Of a stretch of 43,809 nucleotides of DNA, positions 18,163-26,300 are shown piece after piece. This DNA comes from Planctomyces sp. (GTDB taxonomy: Bacteria > Planctomycetota > Planctomycetia > Planctomycetales > Planctomycetaceae): positions 1-43,809 of the forward strand of contig SXKJ01000027.1 of NCBI GenBank assembly GCA_005778115.1. The letters run 5' to 3'. The translations under genes were made by a program, and so were the position numbers. Within the stretch, counting starts at the first letter, position 1, and each line of letters opens with the position of its first letter. The notes below the pieces were generated by a model. It did no database searches. It saw nothing but the letters and a program-made list of their open reading frames with translations, and was not told the DNA's origin.

Positions 18163-18384
18163 ATGAACACACCCAAAGTAATCGTCGAAAAGCATCCCGA
18201 CGGTTATGTCGCGTACCCGTTGGGATTGAAAGGTGCTGTTGTTGGGCAAGGTGACACCTACGAGGAAGCTCTCGCCGACGTCCGGTCGGCGATTCAGTTT
18301 CACATTGACACCTTCGGCCCGGAGGTCTTCGAAGAAGACGATGTGCTGGAAGCCTTCCTGGTCGAGTCGGGAGTTTCCGTCTGA
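18163..18384 (+). CDS. hicB: HicB-family antitoxin
   Basis: HicB proteins neutralise the HicA RNase and often repress their own operon. The 73-residue product has the partial RNase H-like fold typical of HicB and UPF0150: PKVIVEKHPDGYVAYPLGLKG and VVGQGDTYEEALADVRSAIQFHIDTFG, the latter the conserved GxTxEEAhxNhxEAI-type block. No DNA-binding domain follows, so autoregulation would differ from HicB proteins with a C-terminal helix-turn-helix. The stop TGA at 18382-18384 overlaps the hicA ATG by one base. Antitoxin-first order is common in this family. Confidence 0.9.
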   Translation: MNTPKVIVEKHPDGYVAYPLGLKGAVVGQGDTYEEALADVRSAIQFHIDTFGPEVFEEDDVLEAFLVESGVSV

Positions 18385-18623
18385 TGGCCAAGTTGCCCGT
18401 GGATGCCCCGCGCGGCCGAAACATTCGAGCCTTTGAGCTGCTCGGATTTCGTGTCGTTCGCGAAGGCAATCACATCGCCATGTCACGCGACAATCCAGAC
18501 GCAACGAGCACTCCACTGACCATGCCCAATCATCGCACCCTCAAGTCCTCGACGCTGCGAACGATCCTGACTCAAGTCCACGTCACGCGCGATGAATTCC
18601 TCGATGCCTTCAACCAAACCTGA
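18384..18623 (+). CDS. hicA: HicA-family mRNA interferase toxin
   Basis: HicA is a small double-stranded-RNA-binding-fold RNase that cleaves mRNA when not bound by HicB. The 79-residue protein has RAFELLGFRVVREGNHIAMSR, in which GNH replaces the usual GSH around the catalytic histidine, and TMPNHRTLKSSTLRTILTQ, the characteristic PNHxxLxxGTLRxIL block. It shares one base with hicB (TGATG), so the pair is translationally coupled. Both essential blocks are present and the gene looks intact. The following hydrolase starts 24 bases after the stop but is unlikely to belong to the toxin unit. Confidence 0.9.
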   Translation: MAKLPVDAPRGRNIRAFELLGFRVVREGNHIAMSRDNPDATSTPLTMPNHRTLKSSTLRTILTQVHVTRDEFLDAFNQT

Positions 18624-18647
18624 GTGCGAACTCATTGGAAACAAACC

Positions 18648-20630
18648 ATGACCGATTTTCTGAAGGCAGTTACGATCTTGACTGGGTTACTGCTCGTTCA
18701 TGGCAGGGGAGTCATTCTCGCCGCTGAACCTCGTGCCGGTGATGAGGTGATCGAGAAGTATCTGACGAGTGAAACCAAACTGCTCAGCTTGAGTGTGCTG
18801 GCGGAGGCGGATTCACGGGAAGCTTGGGAGGCGAAGCGGGAGGAGATGAAGCGGCAGTATTGGGACATGCTCGGACTGTGGCCGGTTCCGGAACGGACGC
18901 CGCTCAAGGCGCAGGTCACGGGGACGATCGCTCGCGAGAACTTCACCGTCGAGAAGGTGCAATTCCAATCGAAGCCGGGGCTGTATGTCACCGGGAATTT
19001 GTATCTGCCGAAAGTTGTGGGGCAGGTTGGAAAGCTGCCCGCCGTCCTTTACGTCTGTGGTCACTCCGGCAAAGGACGCGACGGAAACAAGACCGCCTTT
19101 CAACAGCACGGGATGTGGTTCGCCACGCATGGCTACGTCTGCCTGATCATCGACACGCTGCAACTCGGTGAAGTCGCCGGCATTCATCACGGGACGTACA
19201 ACCAAAACCGCTGGTGGTGGCATTCGTATGGCTATACCTCAGCCGGGGTGGAGTGTTGGAACGGCGTGCGCGCGATCGACTATCTCGTGTCGCGGCCGGA
19301 GGTCGATCCGGAAAGGATCGCGGTGACGGGGATCAGCGGCGGCGGAGCCGCGACGTTTTGGATCGCGGCGGCGGATGAGCGAGTCAAAGTTTGCGTGCCG
19401 GTAAGCGGCATGAGCGATCTGCAAAGCTACGTCACCGACAAAGTTTGCAACGGCCACTGCGACTGCATGTTCCTCTACAACAATTACCGCTGGGAGTGGA
19501 CGACGATCGCCGCGCTGGTGGCTCCGCGGCCGATGCTGTTTGAGAACTCTGGCTACGACACGATCTTCCCGATGCCCGGCAACGAACGCATCCGCCAGCG
19601 GCTCGCGACGATTTACAACTGGTACGAGAAGAAGCCGGGCGAGTTGTTCGATATCGGCGTCACACCCGGCGGGCACGCGGACAATGTGGAATTGCGGCTG
19701 ATGGCCTATCGCTGGATCAGCAAGCATCTTAAGGGAGACAACGCCGAAGTCGCCGAACCGCCTCTGCCGCCGTTCCCCGGTCAAGAACTGCGTGTCTTTC
19801 CCGAAGAGAGCGACCTTCCGAAGGACAGCCTCAACGGGAAGATCGACGAATCGTTCGTGCAACTCGCGAAGCCGACGACTCCGAAGAACAAAGAGGAGTA
19901 TCACGCCTGGTCGCAGCGTCTACGTGGTGACTTGCTCGATCGAGTCTTCCGCGAGTGGCCCGATGAGATCCCGGCCGCAGAGGTTCGTGAAGAGAGGGAG
20001 AATCATCATGTCATCTTGCGAACAGACGCCGAAATGTCGGTGCTCGCCGCGCGGATGAATACGGACGCCGCCGAGCGGGGCGATCTGAAGCGGTTGTGGT
20101 TAGTCGTGCTCAACGTGGATGAGCCGGAAGGAAAACTGCCGGCCTGGACGAAAGGGCTGATCCCTGAAGGCCACCCGGTGACGGTCCTCAGCCCACGTGG
20201 CTGCGGTGAGTTCTCGGCGTGGACTCGCAAGAACCCGCCAAACTATGTCGATCGAGCACACGCCCTGCTCGGCCGCACGGTCGATGCCGGGCGAGTGTGG
20301 GACATCCAAGCGACCGCACGCTGGCTACATGAAGCCGAGGGAAACGTGCTGACCATCGGAGTGCTCGGCAAAGGCCAGGCGGGAGTTCTCGGTGCGTATG
20401 CCGCGCTGTTCGAGAACTGCATCGCCGAAACGATTCTTGTCGATCCACCGTCGACTCATCGCGACGGCCCGCATTTCCTCGGCGTGATGAAAGTGCTCGA
20501 CGTGCCAGATGCGTTGGGCTTGCTCGCACCGCGACAAGTCAAGCTGATCAATGCGAAGGACGCGACATTTGACCGAGCGTTGGATGCCTACAAGGCAGCA
20601 GGCTACGCAGGGCGAATCGAGCGGAAGTGA
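18648..20630 (+). CDS. Secreted alpha/beta hydrolase with a degenerate second half (acetylxylan esterase type)
   Basis: A signal peptide (about residues 1-25, ending LAAEP) exports the protein. The first 370 residues form an alpha/beta hydrolase with the nucleophile elbow GISGGG (Ser230). The block VTGISGGGAATFWIAAADERVKVCVPVSG and PAVLYVCGHSGKGRDG fit the acetylxylan esterase/dienelactone hydrolase group. The last 250 residues look like a second hydrolase fold, but its elbow is GKGQAG, so no serine nucleophile is present. The protein is 660 residues long, about twice a single domain. ATG 18648 is preferred to the GTG at 18624 for the signal peptide. A 16-bp terminator-like hairpin follows. 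The substrate, probably acetylated polysaccharide, is inferred. Confidence 0.85.
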   Translation: MTDFLKAVTILTGLLLVHGRGVILAAEPRAGDEVIEKYLTSETKLLSLSVLAEADSREAWEAKREEMKRQYWDMLGLWPVPERTPLKAQVTGTIARENFTVEKVQFQSKPGLYVTGNLYLPKVVGQVGKLPAVLYVCGHSGKGRDGNKTAFQQHGMWFATHGYVCLIIDTLQLGEVAGIHHGTYNQNRWWWHSYGYTSAGVECWNGVRAIDYLVSRPEVDPERIAVTGISGGGAATFWIAAADERVKVCVPVSGMSDLQSYVTDKVCNGHCDCMFLYNNYRWEWTTIAALVAPRPMLFENSGYDTIFPMPGNERIRQRLATIYNWYEKKPGELFDIGVTPGGHADNVELRLMAYRWISKHLKGDNAEVAEPPLPPFPGQELRVFPEESDLPKDSLNGKIDESFVQLAKPTTPKNKEEYHAWSQRLRGDLLDRVFREWPDEIPAAEVREERENHHVILRTDAEMSVLAARMNTDAAERGDLKRLWLVVLNVDEPEGKLPAWTKGLIPEGHPVTVLSPRGCGEFSAWTRKNPPNYVDRAHALLGRTVDAGRVWDIQATARWLHEAEGNVLTIGVLGKGQAGVLGAYAALFENCIAETILVDPPSTHRDGPHFLGVMKVLDVPDALGLLAPRQVKLINAKDATFDRALDAYKAAGYAGRIERK

Positions 20631-20641
20631 CGTGGAGAAGG

Positions 20642-20688
20642 TTTTCAACCTGCCCGTCACCTACGGTTCTTCACGGGCAGGTTGAAAA
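20642..20688. terminator. Perfect 16-bp bidirectional terminator
   Basis: Arms TTTTCAACCTGCCCGT (20642-20657) and its complement (20673-20688) enclose a 15-base loop. The run of T on one side and A on the other suits termination from both directions, between the convergent hydrolase and comEC genes. The comEC stop codon lies in the loop at 20661-20663, so the end of comEC is also one arm of the terminator. Confidence 0.8.
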
Positions 20689-23231
20689 TCTGCCCCACGA
20701 AACGTCTCACAAGTCATTCGCCCGTCTGCGTGAATCTCGAACGTGATCGCCCCATGTTCGGCAGTGCTGAGCACAGTCGTTTCGGGGCCGAAACGAGATC
20801 GCAGCGTTTCAAGGTTGGCTCGTCGATCCGCGCTGGCAATCAACCAACGCGGACGTGCCCAACGGGCAAGGTCCGTCGTGTTGGCTCCAAGGCTGCCGTG
20901 ATGCGGTGAGAGCACAACATCGGTTCGCTGAGATGGCGTATGCAGCAAACGGATCAGGCCATCACGTTCCAGATCGCCGGTCAGCAAGATGCGGCAGCCG
21001 GCGTATTCAATTTGTAACACGATGCTGTTGGCGTTGTCGGGCGACAGTTTCTCATTTGCCGTCGGATGCAGCACATGACACCGTATGGCAGCTCCCAACC
21101 GAAATGAGTCCCCTTGCCACGTCAGCCTCACGGGCACTTCGCAATGCCGAGCCGTATCGAGCACTTGTCGAACCTCATGCTGATTCCAATCAACAAACTG
21201 CGGCGACACGAAGAGGTGCCCGACAGGGACGGTTCGCAACAACCCCGCCACGCCGTTGACGTGATCGGTATCCGCATGAGACAGGATGATTCCATCGAGC
21301 CGACTGTGCCCCCGATGCCAGAGCGTTTGCTGCACGACGTCGCGGGCTCGGCGACCATTCCCCATCATGCCTGCGTCGTACAAGAGCGTGCGTCCGGACG
21401 GGGATTCGATCAGCACTGACAGTCCATGCCCGACAGACAACACGGAGACTCGTAGCGGCTCCGTCCCGGGAAATGGCAGCGCCGCGATGAGTCCAATCAC
21501 CGCCCACAGCCAGAATGCGTACCAACCGAGATGCCGCAGCAATGGGCCGCGCATCCATCCGAGCAAACTTCCCAGGCACACGAACACTCCAATCAGCCAC
21601 CACATCGGTGGTGTTGGGACATAGCGATGCCCGCAAGACAACTCAGCGGCGATGTCGACAATCCACAGCATTGACCTCAATGAACAATCGAACGGAACCG
21701 CGATCCAACCAGCGACGGTCGAACTGGCAAAGCCCACGAGAAGCATCGAATACCCCAACCACAACGTCACTGTCGTAACAGGAATCAGTGGGATATTCGC
21801 CAGCAAACCAATCGGCGAGACCAAATGGAATTGCCGTGCGATCAATACCGACGAGAACAACCAAACGAAGAAGGAGATCTCGGTCCCTTCACGCAACTTC
21901 GACCAACTGCCGACCAGAGCTTTTTGAAGCGAGGTTCTGGGGAGCCTCTCCGCCAGCTCTTTCGCAAGTTCCGCTTCGGTCTTCGCCGTTGGCCTGACCG
22001 CATCCTTCTCGGCCTTGAGCTGATCTTCTTCCAATTGCCAACCGCGCCGCGCGGACCACCACACGATGACGGCGACCGCCAGAAAGGAAAGTTGTGCTCC
22101 TACATTGAACGCATCGGTCGGGTTCCACAGCAACAAGCCAAGCGCCGTGAACGCCAACAGATTGTTTGGGATCGTTGGCCGATTCCACGGCCACGCCAGC
22201 GTCGTGAGGAAGACCAGCAGCGCCGCACGCACCACCGGTGGCCCCGCCTCCGTAATCGCCGCGTATCCGCCGACAAACGCGAAAATCGAGGCAGCCGTCA
22301 GACCACGCGGCAGGTTCAAGAGTCGGCAAATGAAGCCAACAAACATCGCCAGGATCGCCACGTTCAACCCGGAAATCGCCAGCACGTGCATCGTACCGCT
22401 TTCGACAAACGCCTCGCGCTGCTGAGACGTCATTCGACTTCGACTTCCCAACAACAACGCCATCGCGACCGGCGCTGTGTCGGAAGACATCTTGCCGCGC
22501 AGCAGTTGCTCGCAGTGTTCGCGAGCGGCAATTCGCTGCCGTTGGATCTGCGCGAGCCAATCGTCAGGCCGCTTCAGAAGTTGAACGGCCTCCAGCGACC
22601 GGCACCGCAACACCGCGTGAATGCCTTGCGTCTTCAAGAACTCGGCGAAGTCAAACTCGCCAACGTTGCGCGGACCTTCGGGCAACGACAGCCGGCCGAA
22701 CAGTTCAACCTCATCGCCGATTTGCAGATTGCTCGCCAATCCCGAGACATCGACTCGCACGCCGCCAGTGACATCAAGCCAATGATCGCCGTCACGAAGT
22801 TGACGGCATTTGAGGATCAAAACCGATCTCTCGCGCGAAGCCCACGGTCGCGACGACTCCTCGTCCAACTCTCGAATCAACTGCGGCCGCTCGGCAATCG
22901 TTCCGATCACTCGCGCGGGATGCGGTGCTTCGCGAGCGAAGAGCCCAATGTCGTTCGTTTCGCCCACGAACCAAACGTCGTGATGCCGCACGGCCCCCGT
23001 GCCGACGACGGCGAGCAACAAACAACCGGTCAACGAACGCCAGCCACCCAACCACCACATCAACGCCGCGAACAGCATTGCAGTTGCCGAGAATAACCAA
23101 CCCCACCGGCCGATGAGTGGGATGTTCGCGTCAACAACGATTCCCAAAATAAACGCCAGAACGACCGGCACCCCAGGAGCGCGGCGGCGGACAAATAATG
23201 GATGCGCATCATCGCAGAAAGAAAACGTCAT
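20661..23231 (-). CDS. comEC: ComEC/Rec2-type DNA uptake channel
   Basis: ComEC carries one DNA strand across the inner membrane during natural transformation. The protein (856 residues) begins with a hydrophobic pair (GVPVVLAFILGIVV, LFSATAMLFAALMWW) and an OB-fold-like segment with RVIGTIAERPQLI. The competence domain at about 260-520 contains MHVLAISGLNVAILAMFVGFICRLL, and hydrophobic stretches follow to about 610. The C-terminal metallo-beta-lactamase-like domain has ILSHADTDHVNGVAGLL near residues 648-664, keeping the HxDxDH metal motif, and SPHHGSLGANT. The start at 23231 is chosen with AGAGG upstream; the frame is open to 23336. The last residues are encoded in a terminator arm. No other com genes are in the window. 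Confidence 0.93.
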   Translation of the reverse strand: MTFSFCDDAHPLFVRRRAPGVPVVLAFILGIVVDANIPLIGRWGWLFSATAMLFAALMWWLGGWRSLTGCLLLAVVGTGAVRHHDVWFVGETNDIGLFAREAPHPARVIGTIAERPQLIRELDEESSRPWASRERSVLILKCRQLRDGDHWLDVTGGVRVDVSGLASNLQIGDEVELFGRLSLPEGPRNVGEFDFAEFLKTQGIHAVLRCRSLEAVQLLKRPDDWLAQIQRQRIAAREHCEQLLRGKMSSDTAPVAMALLLGSRSRMTSQQREAFVESGTMHVLAISGLNVAILAMFVGFICRLLNLPRGLTAASIFAFVGGYAAITEAGPPVVRAALLVFLTTLAWPWNRPTIPNNLLAFTALGLLLWNPTDAFNVGAQLSFLAVAVIVWWSARRGWQLEEDQLKAEKDAVRPTAKTEAELAKELAERLPRTSLQKALVGSWSKLREGTEISFFVWLFSSVLIARQFHLVSPIGLLANIPLIPVTTVTLWLGYSMLLVGFASSTVAGWIAVPFDCSLRSMLWIVDIAAELSCGHRYVPTPPMWWLIGVFVCLGSLLGWMRGPLLRHLGWYAFWLWAVIGLIAALPFPGTEPLRVSVLSVGHGLSVLIESPSGRTLLYDAGMMGNGRRARDVVQQTLWHRGHSRLDGIILSHADTDHVNGVAGLLRTVPVGHLFVSPQFVDWNQHEVRQVLDTARHCEVPVRLTWQGDSFRLGAAIRCHVLHPTANEKLSPDNANSIVLQIEYAGCRILLTGDLERDGLIRLLHTPSQRTDVVLSPHHGSLGANTTDLARWARPRWLIASADRRANLETLRSRFGPETTVLSTAEHGAITFEIHADGRMTCETFRGADFQPAREEP

Positions 23232-23290
23232 CAGCAAACCTCTGCACAGGTAGGCTTGTGATGATATCCGCGAACTTACGACGCGGCGAT

Positions 23291-23322
23291 GTAGGGTGGG
23301 ACCAGCGCAGCGCCGGCCCACC
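23291..23322. repeat. Short GTAG-type palindrome upstream of comEC
   Basis: GTAGGGTGGG and CCGGCCCACC form imperfect arms (GGTGGG with CCCACC, plus an inner GCGC) around GCGCAGCGC. It lies between the Nudix stop and the comEC start, both on the minus strand. I regard it as a dispersed repeat rather than an operator. Confidence 0.6.
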
Positions 23323-23381
23323 ACTGCCCTGTTCATCGTTGCAATCTGGCGCCAATTCCAACCGACGACGGCATGCCTGCA

Positions 23382-23792
23382 TCAAACGTTCGCGCGAACT
23401 CGCTGCTCCAGCATTTCCACGACCGGCACATTGGCATCGGGAAACTTCAGCGAGCGAAGTGACGCAACTTCTTCCCAACGAAAACCACACAGATCGTGGC
23501 TCGCTTCGGGCAGTTCAAGTGGTCGGCACAAATAGAAGTGCAGATCCACAGAGCCATACGCGTACTCGTAAAGTCGCCGAGTCAGTAGTTCGAGCACTTC
23601 CACACGCAAGCCGGTCTCTTCCAAACATTCTCGCACGGCGGCGACGGCTGGGTCTTCACCGGCTTCGCACTTACCGCCGGGGAACTCGGCAAAGCCGGCC
23701 AGGGATGCTCCGGGTGGGCGAATGCCGATCAAGTAGCTTCCCTGATTCTCGACCACCGCGATGCCTATGGTCTTGCGACGGAACTCCGCCAT
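23382..23792 (-). CDS. Nudix hydrolase, MutT-like
   Basis: Nudix enzymes hydrolyse nucleoside diphosphate derivatives; the closest type here is MutT, which cleans 8-oxo-dGTP from the nucleotide pool. The Nudix box is complete: GGKCEAGEDPAVAAVRECLEETGL at about residues 39-62, with REC(L)EETG supplying the metal-binding glutamates. The N-terminal KTIGIAVVENQGSYLIGIRPPG and AGFAEFPGGK are typical of MutT. The 136-residue length fits. It lies between fabI and comEC on the same strand and is separated from fabI by a perfect 23-bp palindrome. The exact substrate cannot be deduced. Confidence 0.9.
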   Translation of the reverse strand: MAEFRRKTIGIAVVENQGSYLIGIRPPGASLAGFAEFPGGKCEAGEDPAVAAVRECLEETGLRVEVLELLTRRLYEYAYGSVDLHFYLCRPLELPEASHDLCGFRWEEVASLRSLKFPDANVPVVEMLEQRVRANV

Positions 23793-23806
23793 CGTATGTT
23801 TTCCCC

Positions 23807-23870
23807 GTAGCCTGACTCTCCGAGTCGGGAATACTTTCGTAAGACCACCCGACTCGGAGAGTCAGGCTAC
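23807..23870. repeat. Perfect 23-bp palindrome between fabI and the Nudix gene
   Basis: Arms 23807-23829 and 23848-23870 are exact complements, beginning GTAGCCTGACTCTCCGAGTC, with an 18-base loop. It starts eight bases after the fabI stop in the direction of fabI transcription and ends 15 bases before the Nudix start. It could terminate fabI transcription, but it lacks a T-run and belongs to the GTAG-to-CTAC type seen elsewhere. Confidence 0.93.
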
Positions 23871-23877
23871 GCTTTGC

Positions 23878-24690
23878 CTACGCGCCGGTCTTTGTCTCCG
23901 CTGGCGGAGCACCCATCACATGGAAGCCGGCATCGACGTGAACCGTCTCGCCGGTGATGCCGCTGGAATGATCGCTCAGCAGGAACGCACCAGTCTTGCC
24001 GACTTCTTCCATCGAGATGTTGCGGCGCATTGGAGACATCGCCGGGTAGAGCTTCATCATCTGATCGAAGTCACCAACGGCAGAGGAACTAAGCGTCTTG
24101 AGCGGCCCCGCGCTGAGTGCGTTGATTCGGAAGCCCATCGGTCCGAGTTCGTGAGCGGCATAGGTTACCGAACTCTCGAGCGCGGCTTTGCAGACGCCCA
24201 TGATGTTGTAGCCGGGGATGACCTTCTCGCCACCCAGGTACGTCAGAGTCAGGATGCTGCCCCCTGGGGAGAGAATCCCACGAGCACGATTCACGATGGC
24301 CAACAAGCTGTAGACGCTGATCTCCATTGACGTCTTGAAGCCCTCGCGACTGCACGCGACGGTCAGCCCCTTCAGATCTTCAATCGGAGCATACGCAACT
24401 GAGTGCAACACAAAGTCGATGGTCCCGAATTGCTCCTTCGCCACGGCGAAAACATGGTCGAGGTTGGCGTCATCCTGCACGTTGCAGGGAACGAGGAACT
24501 TCGCACCGATGGGCTCGACCAGCTTTTTGACGCGGCGTTCCATCTTCGGCATCGTTGGGTCTTTATCGGGCAGGTGGGTGAACCCCATCTCGGCCCCTTC
24601 ATTTTTCAGACACTGGGTGATCGCCCAAGCGATTGAATGATCGTTGGCGATCCCGAAGATCAAACCCTTTTTGCCAGTAAACATGCCCAT
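23878..24690 (-). CDS. fabI: Enoyl-ACP reductase (NADH), FabI
   Basis: The enzyme reduces trans-2-enoyl-ACP in fatty acid elongation in the cytoplasm. [27 protein letters not shown] at the N-terminus is the FabI cofactor site with GxANxxSIAW. SVAYAP matches the SIGFAP-type substrate block. Tyr and Lys in [25 protein letters not shown] are the catalytic pair. [19 protein letters not shown] and [17 protein letters not shown] are the later FabI blocks. The ATG at 24690 is chosen because the family starts there; the frame is open to 24807. The 270 residues match the family. It is a tighter match than the FabI-like gene at 12265-13071 and is likely the housekeeping copy. Confidence 0.94.
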   Translation of the reverse strand: MGMFTGKKGLIFGIANDHSIAWAITQCLKNEGAEMGFTHLPDKDPTMPKMERRVKKLVEPIGAKFLVPCNVQDDANLDHVFAVAKEQFGTIDFVLHSVAYAPIEDLKGLTVACSREGFKTSMEISVYSLLAIVNRARGILSPGGSILTLTYLGGEKVIPGYNIMGVCKAALESSVTYAAHELGPMGFRINALSAGPLKTLSSSAVGDFDQMMKLYPAMSPMRRNISMEEVGKTGAFLLSDHSSGITGETVHVDAGFHVMGAPPAETKTGA

Positions 24691-24972
24691 TGCGAATGAA
24701 CCTTGTGAGAGATTTCGTGACGACAGGCGGATCGCTTGTCGCGGCTGTGTGCGGATGTGCTCAAAACGGACCGCAAGATACAGCCGAAAGAAAAGCCCAT
24801 CAACCACGGTTCAAAGAGCGCTGACGTTCGTTGAAAAACGAGCGGTTCGCAGCCAGAATGCCCCTCGGTTTAGGCCGCGTTCGCGGCTTTTTTTGTCGAC
24901 GTATCCCAAATCTCTGCGCCGGTCACATGCGAGCCGCGTGTGACCACAAGGCTGCACCTGGAGTTTTTCATC

Positions 24973-26235
24973 ATGGCCAATGTGGCAAAGCTGGCAACCG
25001 ATGCGCTCAACGCGAGCAATGGTCTCTTCCGTTTGGCACCGACCTGGGTGCCCCGATCGTTCTTGCAACCGGGCCTGCGATTGAAGCTGCATCCGGCTGA
25101 TTACTACGCGCTCGGCACGCACCGCGGCGGCATTGATGAGCGGTGGTTTTCTTCAACGACGTTTGCCATGAACGACAACCGCGCGCCGGACGAAGGGCTG
25201 AGCTACGTCGTGTTCGGCAAAGAAAAATTCACGCTGAGAGACGCGATCGAGGAAATGGGTGCGGACACCGTCGGCTCGTCGATTTGGAAGAAGTACAAGC
25301 GCTGGCCGGTCTACTCAAAATTCTTCGACAACATGGGCCCGATCCCGCACCACATGCACCAGAACGAGAAGCAGGCGAAGCTCGTTGGCCAGGAAGGAAA
25401 GCCAGAGTCGTATTACTTCCCGCCGCAGATGAATCAGATCGGGAACAACTTCCCGTACACGTTCATGGGGCTCGAACCGGGTACGACGAAGCAAAACGTG
25501 ATCGACTGCCTCGCTCGCTGGAACGATGGTGACAACGGCATCCTCGATCTGTCGAAGGCGTACCGCTTGAAGCCCGGCACCGGCTGGCTGATTCCGCCCT
25601 GCGTCCTGCACGCTCCCGGCAGTCTCGTGACCTACGAGCCGCAATGGGGCAGCGACGTGTTTGGCATGTACCAGTCGATGGTCGAAGGCCGGGCCGTCCC
25701 GCGCGCGTTGCTCACGAAAGATTTTCCCAAGAACAAGCACGACGATTTGGAACACCTTGTCGATGCGCTCGACTGGGAGAAGAACGTCGATCCGAATTTC
25801 AAGGACAACAATTACCTCGAACCGATCAACATCGGTGATACCGCTGCTGCCGGCTATCAAGATCGCTGGATCGTCTACGGTCGAGTTGATGGCAAGCAGT
25901 TGTTCTCCGCTCGCGAGTTGACTGTGATGCCGGGCGCGAAATGCACGATTAAAGACGGAGCTGCCAGTGGCTGGATCACAACTCAAGGCCGCGGCCGAAT
26001 CGGCAAGCTGGCGCTGCAGACTCCGGTGATGATTCGCTTCGGCGCGATGACCGAAGACGAAGTCTTCATCACGCACCGTGCGGCCTGTGAGGGTGTTGAA
26101 GTGGAGAACACCGGCACCGAACCGCTCGTCGGCTTGCGTTACTTCGGCCCAGATGCGTTCGCGGACGATGTGCTGCCGCAAGTCGGCGACCACAAGAAGA
26201 CCGCTAACGCCGCGACCAAGAAGAAGAAGCGGTAG
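24973..26235 (+). CDS. Cupin-type protein resembling phosphomannose isomerase
   Basis: This 420-residue protein has a cupin-like metal site, GPIPHHMHQNEKQA near residues 130-143 (HxH plus Glu), and a later histidine in GWLIPPCVLHAPGSL near residue 216. The order resembles type I phosphomannose isomerases, which interconvert mannose 6-phosphate and fructose 6-phosphate. A second beta-rich domain follows at about 290-390 (SARELTVMPGAKCTIKDGAASGWITTQGRGRIG), so it looks like a bicupin. The C-terminus is lysine-rich (ATKKKKR). It starts at ATG 24973 and is divergent from fabI. A true ManA remnant lies at 38.5-39.4 kb, so this protein could be a replacement, but a different sugar isomerase or an unrelated cupin is equally possible. 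Confidence 0.65.
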   Translation: MANVAKLATDALNASNGLFRLAPTWVPRSFLQPGLRLKLHPADYYALGTHRGGIDERWFSSTTFAMNDNRAPDEGLSYVVFGKEKFTLRDAIEEMGADTVGSSIWKKYKRWPVYSKFFDNMGPIPHHMHQNEKQAKLVGQEGKPESYYFPPQMNQIGNNFPYTFMGLEPGTTKQNVIDCLARWNDGDNGILDLSKAYRLKPGTGWLIPPCVLHAPGSLVTYEPQWGSDVFGMYQSMVEGRAVPRALLTKDFPKNKHDDLEHLVDALDWEKNVDPNFKDNNYLEPINIGDTAAAGYQDRWIVYGRVDGKQLFSARELTVMPGAKCTIKDGAASGWITTQGRGRIGKLALQTPVMIRFGAMTEDEVFITHRAACEGVEVENTGTEPLVGLRYFGPDAFADDVLPQVGDHKKTANAATKKKKR

Positions 26236-26300
26236 TTGGCCGGCACTTACTCACGCGATGGCCTCAGCTAAGTCGTTTTCTCAAACGAGGGGGCTAGTTG

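Noticed and set aside
18163-18623. The HicBA pair as a new type of defence system
   Set aside because: Both proteins match known HicA and HicB families and nothing else in the neighbourhood suggests a defence island.
21825-23096. Plus-strand open frame of 423 codons across comEC
   Set aside because: It is an Arg/Gln-rich antisense shadow of comEC, whose competence and metallo-beta-lactamase motifs are on the minus strand.
25315-26193. Minus-strand open frame of 292 codons across the cupin gene
   Set aside because: It is the antisense shadow of the cupin protein, which has the metal-site motif.
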